From JALUZX01 sp964561605 (GTDB lineage Bacteria; Planctomycetota; UBA1135; JALUZX01), in the NCBI GenBank assembly GCA_964561605.1, contig CAZLQD010000039.1, positions 1 to 64,000 on the forward strand: a DNA stretch of 64,000 bases. The letters run 5' to 3'. The notes under the pieces were generated by a model that was not told the DNA's origin, did not search any database, and was given only the letters and a program-made list of their open reading frames with translations. The position numbers and the translations under genes were made by a program. Of this stretch, positions 8,896 through 17,261 are shown one piece after another. Position 1 is the stretch's first letter, and each line of letters starts with the position of its first letter.

Positions 8896-9933
8896 TCAGA
8901 ACTGCTCCAGGAACCTCAGGTCCCCGCCCATGAAGAGGCGGATGTCCTGGATTCCGTAACGGACCATGACGAGCCTCTGGAGGCCCATCCCGAAAGCGAA
9001 TCCCGTATACTCCTCGGGGTCGACGCCGCCGGCGCGGAGCACGTTGGGGTGGACCATCCCGCATGGGAGGAGCTCGATCCACCCGCTGGCCTTGCAGACC
9101 GGGCACCCCGCCCCGTCCTTTCGCCCCGTTCCCCCGCAGAAGGGACAGTTCACGTCCAGCTCGAAGCCGGGCTCCACGAAGGGGAAGTACCCCGGCCGGA
9201 GGCGGACCTCGACGTCCCTCTCCAGGATGGCCCGAAGACAGGTCTTCATCGTGTGGATCAGGTGGGCCACGGAGATTCCCTTGTCCACCACCAGGCCTTC
9301 CATCTGGTAGAAGGTATGTTCGTGGCTGGCGTCCACCACTTCGTGGCGGAAGCACCTTCCCGGAACGATGGCCCGGATCGGCAGGGGGAACCGCTCCATG
9401 GCGCGGATCTGGACGGGCGAGGTGTGGGTCCGCAGGAGGAGGCCCTCTTCGATCCAGAAGGTGTCGTGGGCGTCCCGGGCCGGGTGGTCCTTGGGAATGT
9501 TCAGAGCCTCGAAGTTGTAGTAGTCCAGCTCCACGTCGGGTCCGTCCAGGACCATGAAACCCATGCCGGAGAAGACGTCCTCCAGTTCCTCCTGGACGAT
9601 GGTGATGGGGTGGAGCCTCCCCGTATCGGGCCGAACTCCCGGTTCGGTCGGGTCGGGGGGAGGCACCTTGAGGGAGGCCTCCTTGGCCAGGGCCTTGAGC
9701 TCCCGGCGGCGGGACTCCAGGAGTTCCCGCACTTCCTCCTTGAGGCGGTTCACCAGGGCTCCCGCGGCGGGGCGTTCCTCCTTGGGCAAGGCACCCAGGC
9801 CCTTCAGGAGGTTCTTCACCTCGCCCTTCTTGCCCAAGAGCCTCACCTCCAGGTCGCGGAGTTCCTCCAGGGACCCGGCCCGGCCGATCTCGGCCCTGGC
9901 CTTCCGGGAAAGGGCATGAACCTGTTCTTCCAT
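8896..9933 (-). CDS. pheS: Phenylalanine--tRNA ligase alpha subunit
   Basis: The protein has 345 residues from the ATG at 9933 (a GTG lies three codons upstream, but the GGAG site fits the ATG better). After an N-terminal coiled coil come the class II motifs: 'HPITIVQEELEDVFSGMGF', 'FEALNIPKDHPARDAHDTFWI', 'LLRTHTSPVQIRAM', 'GRCFRHEVVDASHEHTFYQMEG' and, at the end, 'GFAFGMGLQRLVMVRYGIQDIR'. The segment 'CPFCGGTGRKDGAGCPVCKASGW' has four Cys in two CxxC pairs, as in the zinc-binding variants found in some bacteria. The catalytic subunit charges tRNA-Phe. It lies about 75 nt downstream of rplT, in the conserved order rpmI-rplT-pheS-pheT. Confidence 0.97.
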   Translation of the reverse strand: MEEQVHALSRKARAEIGRAGSLEELRDLEVRLLGKKGEVKNLLKGLGALPKEERPAAGALVNRLKEEVRELLESRRRELKALAKEASLKVPPPDPTEPGVRPDTGRLHPITIVQEELEDVFSGMGFMVLDGPDVELDYYNFEALNIPKDHPARDAHDTFWIEEGLLLRTHTSPVQIRAMERFPLPIRAIVPGRCFRHEVVDASHEHTFYQMEGLVVDKGISVAHLIHTMKTCLRAILERDVEVRLRPGYFPFVEPGFELDVNCPFCGGTGRKDGAGCPVCKASGWIELLPCGMVHPNVLRAGGVDPEEYTGFAFGMGLQRLVMVRYGIQDIRLFMGGDLRFLEQF

Positions 9934-10009
9934 GGGAATCACGCTCCGGGCACGAAAAGGGGAGCTCCCGGAAGGGAAGCTCCCCGGCGAAAGGCTTGGC
10001 AGGAAAAGG

Positions 10010-10372
10010 TCAGTTCGCCTGGAGCTCCGCCTTGGCCTGCTCCACGAGCTTGTCGAAGGCCGCCGGGTCGTGGATGGCCAGTTCGGAGAGGGCCTTCCGG
10101 TCCAGGAGGATTCCGGCCTTCCTCAGGCCCGCCATGAACCGGCTGTAGGCCAGTCCCCGCATCTTGGCGGCGGCGGAGATCCGGACGATCCAGATCCTCC
10201 GGAAGTCCCGCTTCTTGTTGCGCCGGTCCCTGTAGGAATAGGCGTCGGCCCGGATCAAGGCCTCCTGGACGGTCTGCCAGAGGCGGTGCCTGCCGCCCCA
10301 GTAGCCCTTGGCCCTCTTGAAATACCGCTTCTTCCTCTTGTTTGCGGGAACGATCGGTCGAACGCGCACCAT
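10010..10372 (-). CDS. rplT: 50S ribosomal protein L20
   Basis: The protein has 120 residues, with the typical 'MVRVRP' start, 'RKKRYFKRAKGYWGGRHRLWQTVQEALIRADAYSYRDRRNKKRDFRRIWIVRI' (in pieces) and 'GLAYSRFMAGLRKAGILLDRKALSELA'. L20 binds 23S rRNA early in large-subunit assembly and in several bacteria represses its own operon. Its ribosome site (GGGGGAGG) lies inside the last codons of rpmI, 3 nt separate the genes, and translation is probably coupled. Confidence 0.98.
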   Translation of the reverse strand: MVRVRPIVPANKRKKRYFKRAKGYWGGRHRLWQTVQEALIRADAYSYRDRRNKKRDFRRIWIVRISAAAKMRGLAYSRFMAGLRKAGILLDRKALSELAIHDPAAFDKLVEQAKAELQAN

Positions 10373-10375
10373 CTC

Positions 10376-10573
10376 TCAGGCCTCCCCCATCATCCTTTTC
10401 ATGTTCTTTGCGAACGCCCCCGTGACGATGGCGGGCTGGCGCAGGTTCCTCCGCCGCTTGGCGCTCTTCCCGGACAGAAGATGCCCGTGGAAGGCCTTCC
10501 GCCTCTTCACCTTGCCCGTCTTGGTGAGGCGCATGCGTTTCAGCACGCCTCGCTTGGTCTTCATCTTCGGCAT
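10376..10573 (-). CDS. rpmI: 50S ribosomal protein L35
   Basis: The protein has 65 residues from the ATG at 10573: 'MPKMKTKRGVLKRMRLTKTGKVKRRKAF', then 'HGHLLSGKSAKRRRNLRQP'. This is the normal length and sequence for L35. The longer open frame running upstream to about 11248 overlaps infC and is only an open-frame artefact. The start has a weak GGGTGGTG site. It is preceded by a promoter inside the infC-rpmI gap and followed directly by rplT. Confidence 0.97.
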   Translation of the reverse strand: MPKMKTKRGVLKRMRLTKTGKVKRRKAFHGHLLSGKSAKRRRNLRQPAIVTGAFAKNMKRMMGEA

Positions 10574-10657
10574 GGGCGCACCACCCGGTTTACGTAAGCC
10601 CTTGAAAGTTAAAGATTTATGCTGCCCCAGCCCCTTCCCGGGGCGAGGAAGTTGCGC

Positions 10658-10686
10658 ATCATACGCTCCGGGACCCCTCCTGGCAA
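10658..10686 (-). promoter_or_regulatory. Sigma70-like promoter for rpmI-rplT (-pheST)
   Basis: On the minus strand TTGCCA (10686-10681), a 17-nt spacer and TATGAT (10663-10658) match the vegetative consensus at five of six bases each. Transcription would start near 10650 and give a roughly 75-nt leader before rpmI. That leader contains a small GCCCC/GGGGC hairpin, a possible place for L20 feedback control. The position between infC and rpmI would uncouple the ribosomal proteins from thrS-infC. Confidence 0.6.
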
Positions 10687-10713
10687 CCCTCAAGGAGGCC
10701 CAAAAAGGCCTTT

Positions 10714-11217
10714 TCAGCGCCTCGCCAGAAGGAGGGTCATCCGCCTCCCCTCCAGGGAAGGCTCCCGCTCCACCTTGGCGATGTCCTCCAGTTCCCGGTA
10801 GAACCGCTCCAGGACGGCCATGGCCACGTCCTGGTGGACCATCTCCCGGCCCCGGAAGATCAAGGTGACCTGCACCTTGTTTCCCGCCTCCAGGAAGGCC
10901 CGGGCCCTCTTGACCTTCACCTCCATGTCGTGGTCCCCGATCTTGGGGCGAAGCCTGATGCCCTTGATGGTGTAGGTCGTCTGCTTCTTGCGCTTCTTGC
11001 GCTGTTCGTACTTGAACTTCCCGTAGTCCATGATCCGGCATACGGGAGGACGCTGGTTGGGATTGACCTCCACCAGGTCCAGGCCGGCGTCTTCGGCCAA
11101 CTTCCGGGCCACGTCCGTGGCCATCTCGCCCAGGCTGACGCCGTTCTGATCGATCACCAGGACCCGCGGGATGCGGATCTGATGGTTGACCCTGTATTGG
11201 TTGCTTGAGGTAGCCAA
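10714..11217 (-). CDS. infC: Translation initiation factor IF-3
   Basis: The protein has 167 residues. Both IF-3 domains are clear: 'YRVNHQIRIPRVLVIDQNGVSLGEM' and 'AGLDLVEVNPNQRPPVCRIMDYGKFKYEQRKKRKKQ' (N domain), then 'IRLRPKIGDHDMEVKVKRARAFLEAGNKVQVTLIFRGREMVHQDVA' (C domain). The product blocks subunit joining and proofreads initiation codons on the 30S. The only start that fits is TTG at 11217, placed just 3 nt after a strong AAAGGAGG site. Non-ATG starts are common in infC, where IF-3 limits its own synthesis. It lies downstream of thrS but beyond an intrinsic terminator. Confidence 0.96.
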   Translation of the reverse strand: MATSSNQYRVNHQIRIPRVLVIDQNGVSLGEMATDVARKLAEDAGLDLVEVNPNQRPPVCRIMDYGKFKYEQRKKRKKQTTYTIKGIRLRPKIGDHDMEVKVKRARAFLEAGNKVQVTLIFRGREMVHQDVAMAVLERFYRELEDIAKVEREPSLEGRRMTLLLARR

Positions 11218-11286
11218 GAACCTCCTTTCCCGCCGCAGGCCGGATCACCGGCCCCCAGCGCTCCGAACTAGAGAGACCTACGGTTG

Positions 11287-11333
11287 AAAAAGCCCCGCTC
11301 CCGGGCAGGATCCCCGCCTCCCCGGGATCGGGG
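11287..11333 (-). terminator. Intrinsic terminator or attenuator between thrS and infC
   Basis: On the minus strand the arms 11333-11321 and 11305-11293 pair over 13 bp with one mismatch around a 15-nt loop. They are followed by CTTTTT (11291-11287). It lies 60 nt after the thrS stop and 70 nt before infC, so it either ends the thrS message or acts as an attenuator for the ribosomal genes. Confidence 0.75.
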
Positions 11334-11392
11334 GAAGAAGCATTCTACTAGACAGGCCGGCCAGGCAAAGGGTTCCCTCCAAACCCGTTCTC

Positions 11393-13315
11393 TCACGAGC
11401 GGGTCCTCACCTTCTCGGCCAGGAGTTCCACCAGGGCCTGGACGCTCAGGTTTCCCACCTCCCCCTCGGTGCGGTGGCGCACCGCCAGGGTGCCCTCCTG
11501 TTCCTCCCTCTCCCCCACCACCGCCGCATAGGGAATCTTCTCCTGGAAGAGGGCCCGCCGTACCTGCTTCCCCACCTTCTCCCCCGACCGGTCCACCTCG
11601 GCCCGGATCCCCGCCTCCCTGAGCCCGGCCAGGCACTTCTCGGCGAAAGCCGCCCGGGCCTCGGTGACGGGCAGGATCCGGACCTGGACCGGGGCGAGCC
11701 AGACCGGAAAGGCTCCGGCGTAGTGTTCGATGAGGCCGCCCACGAAGCGCTCCATCGAGCCGAGGAGGGCCCGGTGGATCATGAAGACCCGGTGATCCTT
11801 CCCGTCGCCCCCCCGGTAGGTCAGGTCGAAACGCTCGGGAAGGTTGAAGTCCACCTGGACCGTGGGCCCCTGCCAGGCCCTTCCAAGGGCGTCGGTGAGC
11901 TTCACGTCGATCTTGGGGGCGTAGAAGGCCCCTTCGCCCGGATCCACCTGGTAGGGGATCCCCTGGTCCTTCAGGCTCTTCTCCAGGACGGCCTCCACCT
12001 CCTCCCAGACCCGGGGGTCTCCGATGAACTTCTCGGGCCTGGTGGAGAGATAGGCCGTGTAGGTGTATCCGAAGGCCTTCAGCAGGAAGTCCATCAGCTC
12101 CAGGCACCCCCGGATCTCGTCCTCGAGCTGTTCGGCCGTGCAGAAGATGTGGGCGTCGTCCTGGGTGAATCCGCGCACCCGCAAGAGCCCGTGGAGGACG
12201 CCGCTCTTCTCGTAGCGGTAGACCGTACCCAGCTCGGCGAGCCTCAGGGGGAGATCCCTGTAGGACCAGAGCCTGTTCTTGTAGATCAGGATGTGGCCCG
12301 GGCAGTTCATGGGCTTGACCAGGTAGTTCTGCCCCTCCACCTCCATCGGGCTGAACATGAGGTCCGAATAGAATTCGTAGTGGCCCGACTTTTCCCACAA
12401 GGTCTGCTTCAGGATGTGCGGGGTATACACAAGATCGTATCCCCGCTTCAGGTGCTCCTCCCGCCAGAAGGTCTCGATCAAGTGGCGGATCATCCCCCCC
12501 TTGGGGTGCCAGAAGACCAGGCCCGCCCCCCCGTCGGGCTGGAGGGAGAAGAGGTCCAGCTCCTTCCCGAGTTTCCTGTGGTCCCGGCGGGCCACTTCCT
12601 CGAGGCGCTTCTTGTGGGCCAGGAGTTCCTCCCTGGTGGGGAAGGCGTGGCCGTAGACCCGGGTGAGCATCTTGTTCCGCTCGTCCCCCATGAAGTAGGC
12701 CCCGGCCGTGGTGAGAAGGGCGAAGCCCTTCCCCAAGAGGCCCGTCCTGGGAAGGTGGGGCCCCCGGCAGAGATCCTCGAAGTCCCCGTTCCGGTAGAGG
12801 GTGATCTCCTCTTCCGGCGGAATCTGCTCGAGGAGGGCCAGCTTGTAGGTGTCCCCCTGGGCCCGGAACTTGGCCTCCGCCTCCTCCCGGGAGATCACGA
12901 CCCTCTCGAAAGGCTGGTTCTCCTTGACGATCCTGGCCATCTCCTTCTCGATCCGGGGGAGATCCTCGGGTCCCAGGCTCCTCTCCCCCAGGTCGACGTC
13001 GTAGTAGAAGCCGTAGCGCTCGTCCTCCAGGGCCGGCCCCTTCCAGAACTTCACCCCCGGGTAGAGCCGGGCCAGGGCGGCGGCCATCACGTGGGCCGCC
13101 GAGTGGCGCAACACCAGGAGGCCCTGGGGACTCCCAAGCTCGACGGCCTCCACCCTCCCCTCGCCGGGAAGGGTGCGGGTGAAGTCCAGGACCTCCCCGT
13201 TCCAGAGGAAGGCCACGATCCCCTTGGGAAGTTTCCGGGCCAGGTCGGCCCCCTTCTTGCCGCCGGGCAGGGAGAGGACCTCCCCCCCGGGCAGAACCAC
13301 CTCGATCTCTGCCAT
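11393..13315 (-). CDS. thrS: Threonine--tRNA ligase
   Basis: The protein has 640 residues. It contains an N-terminal TGS domain (1-65), the second additional/editing domain with 'LRHSAAHVMAAALARLYPG' (H-x3-H) and 'CRGPHLPRTGLL', the class II core with 'FWHPKGGMIRHLIETFWREEH', 'PMNCPGHILIYKNRLWSYRDLPLRLAELGTVYRYE', 'RVRGFTQDDAHIFC' and 'HRALLGSMERFVGGLIEHYAG', and a C-terminal anticodon-binding domain. All parts are intact at the usual length. It charges tRNA-Thr and edits Ser-tRNA-Thr. It starts 21 nt after the PLP-enzyme stop, so the two genes are likely co-transcribed; an intrinsic terminator follows. Confidence 0.98.
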   Translation of the reverse strand: MAEIEVVLPGGEVLSLPGGKKGADLARKLPKGIVAFLWNGEVLDFTRTLPGEGRVEAVELGSPQGLLVLRHSAAHVMAAALARLYPGVKFWKGPALEDERYGFYYDVDLGERSLGPEDLPRIEKEMARIVKENQPFERVVISREEAEAKFRAQGDTYKLALLEQIPPEEEITLYRNGDFEDLCRGPHLPRTGLLGKGFALLTTAGAYFMGDERNKMLTRVYGHAFPTREELLAHKKRLEEVARRDHRKLGKELDLFSLQPDGGAGLVFWHPKGGMIRHLIETFWREEHLKRGYDLVYTPHILKQTLWEKSGHYEFYSDLMFSPMEVEGQNYLVKPMNCPGHILIYKNRLWSYRDLPLRLAELGTVYRYEKSGVLHGLLRVRGFTQDDAHIFCTAEQLEDEIRGCLELMDFLLKAFGYTYTAYLSTRPEKFIGDPRVWEEVEAVLEKSLKDQGIPYQVDPGEGAFYAPKIDVKLTDALGRAWQGPTVQVDFNLPERFDLTYRGGDGKDHRVFMIHRALLGSMERFVGGLIEHYAGAFPVWLAPVQVRILPVTEARAAFAEKCLAGLREAGIRAEVDRSGEKVGKQVRRALFQEKIPYAAVVGEREEQEGTLAVRHRTEGEVGNLSVQALVELLAEKVRTRS

Positions 13316-13336
13316 GTCTCGTCTCGCCTCTGGGCC

Positions 13337-14740
13337 TCAGATCTTGGAAAGGGCCCGGTCCAGGTCGCGGATGAGATCCTCCGGTTCCTCGAGGCCGATG
13401 GCAAGGCGGATTCCTTCCGGATCGATCCCCCCGGCCTCCTGGACCTCGGGAGGGACCACGGCGTGGGTCATGGAGCCGGGCTTCTCGATCAGGGTCCGGA
13501 TCTGGCCCAGGGAGACGGCCAGGGTGATGGCATAGGCCTCGCTGGCGATGGTGTTCACGAACTTGCAGGAGGCCTCGCCCGGCCTCTTCCTGTATCCCAC
13601 GGTGGTGAAGTAGATCACGCTCCCGGGGGCGAACTTCCCGTCGAATCCCCTCATCTGGGCCCGGGCGGTCTTCTTCCAGGGGAAGCTGGGAAGGCCCGGG
13701 TAGTAGACCTTCTCAACCTTGGGATGGTCCTCGAGGAACCGGGCCACCTGCATGGCAGTCTTTTCGGCCCTGCGCATCCGAAGGTCCAGGGTGGGAAGGC
13801 CGTAGACGAGAATACTCCAGGCGCTCTTGCTCGAGAGGGGCGTGCCCAGGTCCTTCCTGGCCAGGATGATGTCGCTCTCCAGGTTCTTCGGGCCCACCAC
13901 GGCGCCGCCAAGCTCCGTGCCGAAGCCGGAGATGCTCTTCGTGAGGGAATGGACCACCAGGTCCACGCCCAGCTCGATGGGCCGCTGGCACGCCGGGGAG
14001 GCGAAGGTGTTGTCCACCACTGTCCGGATCTTCCCCTTGGAGCGCCTCTTCTTGTTCTCCTCCTTGACGGCTTTCACCACGGCGGCGATGTCGACGATCT
14101 CCAGGTTGGGATTCACGGGGGTCTCGAAATAGACGATCCTGGTCCGGGGCCCGAAATGGGGCGTCGGGTCCGGGTCCTTCACGAGGTCCACGTATTTCAC
14201 GCTGATCCCCCACCGGGGGAACCAGTTGTTCAGGAGGGAGAAGGTGCAACCATAGAGGGTCTTGTGGGCGATCACTTCGTCGCCTGTCTGGAGCACCGCC
14301 AGGAGGGTGGAGGCGATGGCCCCCATTCCAGAGGAGAAGCAAAGAGCCATCTCCCCGCCCTCGGCCGTGGCCAGGTCTTCCTCCAGCATGGACCGGGTGG
14401 GCTCGTCCAGCCTCTCGTAGATGAAGATGGGCGACTTCTCGAACTTGCTCTTCAAGGGATCGGCGAAGTCGTAGAAGCCCATGGCGCCCCGCTCGGCCGA
14501 ATCGAGCCGGTAGGTGCTGGTCGAGGAGATGGGCGGCACCACGTGGTGGGAGAAATCCCAGGCCTCTGTCCGGAACTTCCCGTGGATCAGGAAGGACCTT
14601 ATGGAGACGTCCTCCCCGGGAACGATGTGGTGGAGGGAACGGCCGAGCTTCCTTTCGGCCTTCTTTCGGGAAGGACTCCTCCCCTTCCTCCGTCCCGCCG
14701 AAGATCCGCCGGTTCCGCCCTTCTTCTTGCCAGGGGCCAT
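13337..14740 (-). CDS. Cys/Met-metabolism PLP-dependent enzyme (cystathionine synthase/lyase or methionine gamma-lyase type)
   Basis: The protein has 467 residues, with ATG after AAGGAGGCG. The catalytic fold has 'YERLDEPTRSMLEEDLATAEGGEMALCFSSGMGAIA', 'IVYFETPVNPNLEIVDI', 'VVDNTFASP' and the Schiff-base motif 'HSLTKSISGFG' with K268. Late motifs 'SLGQIRTLIEKPGSMTHA' and 'IRLAIGLEEPEDLIRDLDRAL' complete the trans-sulfuration family. These enzymes do gamma- or beta-replacement or elimination on homoserine, cystathionine or methionine. Sequence alone does not fix which reaction, and the context (upstream of thrS) does not help. Unusual is a roughly 40-residue Lys/Arg/Gly-rich extension before the catalytic domain, plus an inserted 'KEENKKRRSKGKI' loop. 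Confidence 0.9.
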   Translation of the reverse strand: MAPGKKKGGTGGSSAGRRKGRSPSRKKAERKLGRSLHHIVPGEDVSIRSFLIHGKFRTEAWDFSHHVVPPISSTSTYRLDSAERGAMGFYDFADPLKSKFEKSPIFIYERLDEPTRSMLEEDLATAEGGEMALCFSSGMGAIASTLLAVLQTGDEVIAHKTLYGCTFSLLNNWFPRWGISVKYVDLVKDPDPTPHFGPRTRIVYFETPVNPNLEIVDIAAVVKAVKEENKKRRSKGKIRTVVDNTFASPACQRPIELGVDLVVHSLTKSISGFGTELGGAVVGPKNLESDIILARKDLGTPLSSKSAWSILVYGLPTLDLRMRRAEKTAMQVARFLEDHPKVEKVYYPGLPSFPWKKTARAQMRGFDGKFAPGSVIYFTTVGYRKRPGEASCKFVNTIASEAYAITLAVSLGQIRTLIEKPGSMTHAVVPPEVQEAGGIDPEGIRLAIGLEEPEDLIRDLDRALSKI

Positions 14741-14840
14741 GGATCGCCTCCTTCTGGAATGGGAACGCCCGGAGCCTGGAAACCAGAGAAACCTTCCTAT
14801 CCGAACCTCCCGGAAAAGACAAGGATCGGGGAGGCCCCCT

Positions 14841-17261
14841 TCAGGCCCGTCCCAGGACCTCCGCCACCTTGGCCGCCAGGTCCAGGGGAGTGAAGGGTTT
14901 CATGAGAAAGGCCGACCAACCCTCCTCCCGGAGGTCCGCCTCCTCGCCGCCGGGAAACCCGCTGGTCAGGATCATCTTCACCCCGGGGCGAAGGGAGCGC
15001 ATGGCCCGCATGGTCTCCCTCCCGTCCAACCCGGGCATGACCATGTCCAGGACCACCACGTCGATCCCTCCCTCTCTCCGGAAGATCTCCAAGGCATCCT
15101 TTCCGTTCTCCGCAAGGAGGACGCGGAACCCGAAACTCTCCAGGGACTCCTTGGCCAGCTTCCGCACCACCTCCTCGTCGTCCACCACAAGGACCCTCTC
15201 CGTACCCGAAGGGGGGGTGGAGGCCTCCCCACCTCCCTCCTCACGCCGGGGGAGAGCCGTCTCCACGGCGGGAAAGAAGACCTCCACGAGGGTGCCCCTT
15301 CCCGGGGCGCTCTCCACCCGGATTCCCCCGCCCCAGGACTTGAGGATCCCCAGGACGGACGCCAGGCCCAACCCCCTCCCCGGCCCCTTGGTGGAGAAGA
15401 AGGGATCGAAAATACGGGAAAGCGTCTCCGTATCCATTCCCGGTCCCTCGTCCCGGACCCGGAGAAACAGGTAATCCCCGGGAGGAGGGGCCGAGCCCCC
15501 GGCGAAAGAGCCTTCCTCTCCCGGCCGGAGGGTCTCACAGCCCGTCTCGACCCGAACCGATCCTCCGAAGGGTTTCACCGCCTCGGCGGCGTTCACCAGG
15601 AGGTTCATCACGATCTGCTGGAGCTGGGCGGGATCCCCTTCGATGGGAGGAACCTCCCCCCGGAGGTCCAGGCTGAGCCGCATGGACTGGCGGAGAGCCT
15701 GGGGGAGGAGGTTCACGACCCGCTCGACCTGGAAGGAGAGATCCATGACCTTCCTCTCCATCCGCCCCCTGCCGGCGTAGGCCAGGAGTTCCCGCACGAG
15801 GGAGGCGGCCCTCCTGGCCGCTTCCACTACGTCCTTCAGGCTCTTCCCGGCCGGACTGCCCTGGGGAAGCTGGATCTCCGCCAGGGAGGCGTTGCCCAGG
15901 ATTCCCGTGAGGAGGTTGTTGAAGTCGTGGGCGATCCCTCCCGCCAGGAGGCCCAGGCTCTCCAGTTTCTGGGTCTCCACGAGCCTGGCCCGGACCCGTT
16001 CCTTCTCCCTCTCGGCGGCCTTCTCCTGGGTCAGGTCCCTGAGGACGACCTGTATCATGAGGTTGCCCTCCTCCCGGAAGGAGACCGTCCGGATCAGGGC
16101 GGGAAAGGTGCTTCCGTCCTTCCGGGAGACCTCGAGCTCGAAGTGGAAGGAGAAGGGCGGGCGTTTCCCGGCCAGTTTCCCCTCCAGACCGGGCAGGACA
16201 TCCTTTCCCTTCTTCCCCAGGATCTCTCCCGGGTCGTAGCCCAAGATCTCGGCGAACCTCTTGTTGGCCAGGAAGGCCCTCCCTTCCCTGCAGAGACAAA
16301 TCCCTTCGTCCATATTCTCGAGAAGGAGGCGGTACCGCTCTTTCGAAGTCCGCAAGGCAAGGAAAGCTCCCCTCAACTCGTGGAAGCGTTTTCTCGCCAG
16401 GAAGAAGCTCCACCCCAGGCCCAGGGCCAGGGAGAGGCCTATGGCGAGAAAGCCCCAGTCCGTCCAGGGGTAGGCCCGCTCCAGGAGAGCCTCCTTGGGG
16501 GCCACCTGGACCGTCCAGGTCCGGTCCAGGGCCTTCACGGGAAGACCCTCCAGCCAGGCCGTCCCCGGGGGAACCCGGTCCAGGCCCTCGCTGAGGAAGA
16601 CCCGCTCCCCGTCGCGGACCTTGAAGGCCAGGTCCTGGTAGGCGTCGAAGCCACCCAGGAAGTCCGCCATTCGTTCGGCTTGGAAGACTCCGTTCAAATA
16701 ACCTGTGGGAGTCCCCTCCCGAAGGACGGGAAAATAGGTAGCGAACCCGATTCCTCCCTGGTAGAGCCGGACGGGGGGGGTCAACCTGGGTTTTCCGTCC
16801 CGGACCACGGCGGCGAAAGTGGCCCGCACTCCCGGGTCGGGATGGGAGAAGAGGCTCTTCCCCCTGGCGGCCCGGGTCGGCCCGGCCGGGGCCACCCAGA
16901 GGATCCGTCCCTCCTTGTCCACCCAGTTGATGGCGAGAAAACCGGGAAACCGCTTCTGGAGAACCGACGCGGCCTTCCGGAAGGCCTCCTCCGAGGCGAT
17001 CTTGCCGGCCTGGATCAGCTCCCGGAAATGGCGGATCACGGTCGTCCGGACCCGGAAGAAACCTTCCAGCTTGTGGGTCAGGTCCTCTCCGGCCACGCGG
17101 GTGAGAGCCGCCAGGACCTTTCCCTTCTGGGCCCGGATCTCGAGAAAGGAGAAGACCACGGCGCCGCCCACCAGAAGAGTGAGGAGGAAGCCGAGCAACT
17201 CGGCCCTCCTGAAGGCGCGCCGGAAACCGTGAACTTCCCGGAAGCTTCCTTCCTCACCCAT
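14841..17261 (-). CDS. Hybrid sensor histidine kinase with extracytoplasmic sensor, PAS and receiver domains
   Basis: The protein has 806 residues. A membrane helix at about 20-40 and another near 265-290 ('WGFLAIGLSLALGLGWSFFLA') enclose a CHASE-like periplasmic sensor. Next come a PAS domain (about 305-425, 'YRLLLENMDEGICLC'), HisKA with 'GIAHDFNNLLTGI' (H445), an HATPase with 'NLLVNAAEAV', 'RDEGPGMD' and 'GRGLGLASV', and a C-terminal receiver with phospho-acceptor D739 ('VVVLDMVMPGLDG') and 'LMKPF'. It should sense a periplasmic cue, autophosphorylate and pass phosphate to its own receiver and then to an unlinked partner. Its ATG lies inside the last codons of the SprT-like gene (8-nt overlap), so the two are co-translated. 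No output regulator adjoins. Confidence 0.92.
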   Translation of the reverse strand: MGEEGSFREVHGFRRAFRRAELLGFLLTLLVGGAVVFSFLEIRAQKGKVLAALTRVAGEDLTHKLEGFFRVRTTVIRHFRELIQAGKIASEEAFRKAASVLQKRFPGFLAINWVDKEGRILWVAPAGPTRAARGKSLFSHPDPGVRATFAAVVRDGKPRLTPPVRLYQGGIGFATYFPVLREGTPTGYLNGVFQAERMADFLGGFDAYQDLAFKVRDGERVFLSEGLDRVPPGTAWLEGLPVKALDRTWTVQVAPKEALLERAYPWTDWGFLAIGLSLALGLGWSFFLARKRFHELRGAFLALRTSKERYRLLLENMDEGICLCREGRAFLANKRFAEILGYDPGEILGKKGKDVLPGLEGKLAGKRPPFSFHFELEVSRKDGSTFPALIRTVSFREEGNLMIQVVLRDLTQEKAAEREKERVRARLVETQKLESLGLLAGGIAHDFNNLLTGILGNASLAEIQLPQGSPAGKSLKDVVEAARRAASLVRELLAYAGRGRMERKVMDLSFQVERVVNLLPQALRQSMRLSLDLRGEVPPIEGDPAQLQQIVMNLLVNAAEAVKPFGGSVRVETGCETLRPGEEGSFAGGSAPPPGDYLFLRVRDEGPGMDTETLSRIFDPFFSTKGPGRGLGLASVLGILKSWGGGIRVESAPGRGTLVEVFFPAVETALPRREEGGGEASTPPSGTERVLVVDDEEVVRKLAKESLESFGFRVLLAENGKDALEIFRREGGIDVVVLDMVMPGLDGRETMRAMRSLRPGVKMILTSGFPGGEEADLREEGWSAFLMKPFTPLDLAAKVAEVLGRA

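Noticed and set aside
7570..14893. Very long plus-strand frames (855 and 1139 codons) opposite pheT/pheS and thrS/PLP-enzyme genes
   Set aside because: They are antisense to conserved genes and have no recognisable domains. In high-GC DNA the complementary frame of a gene often lacks stops.
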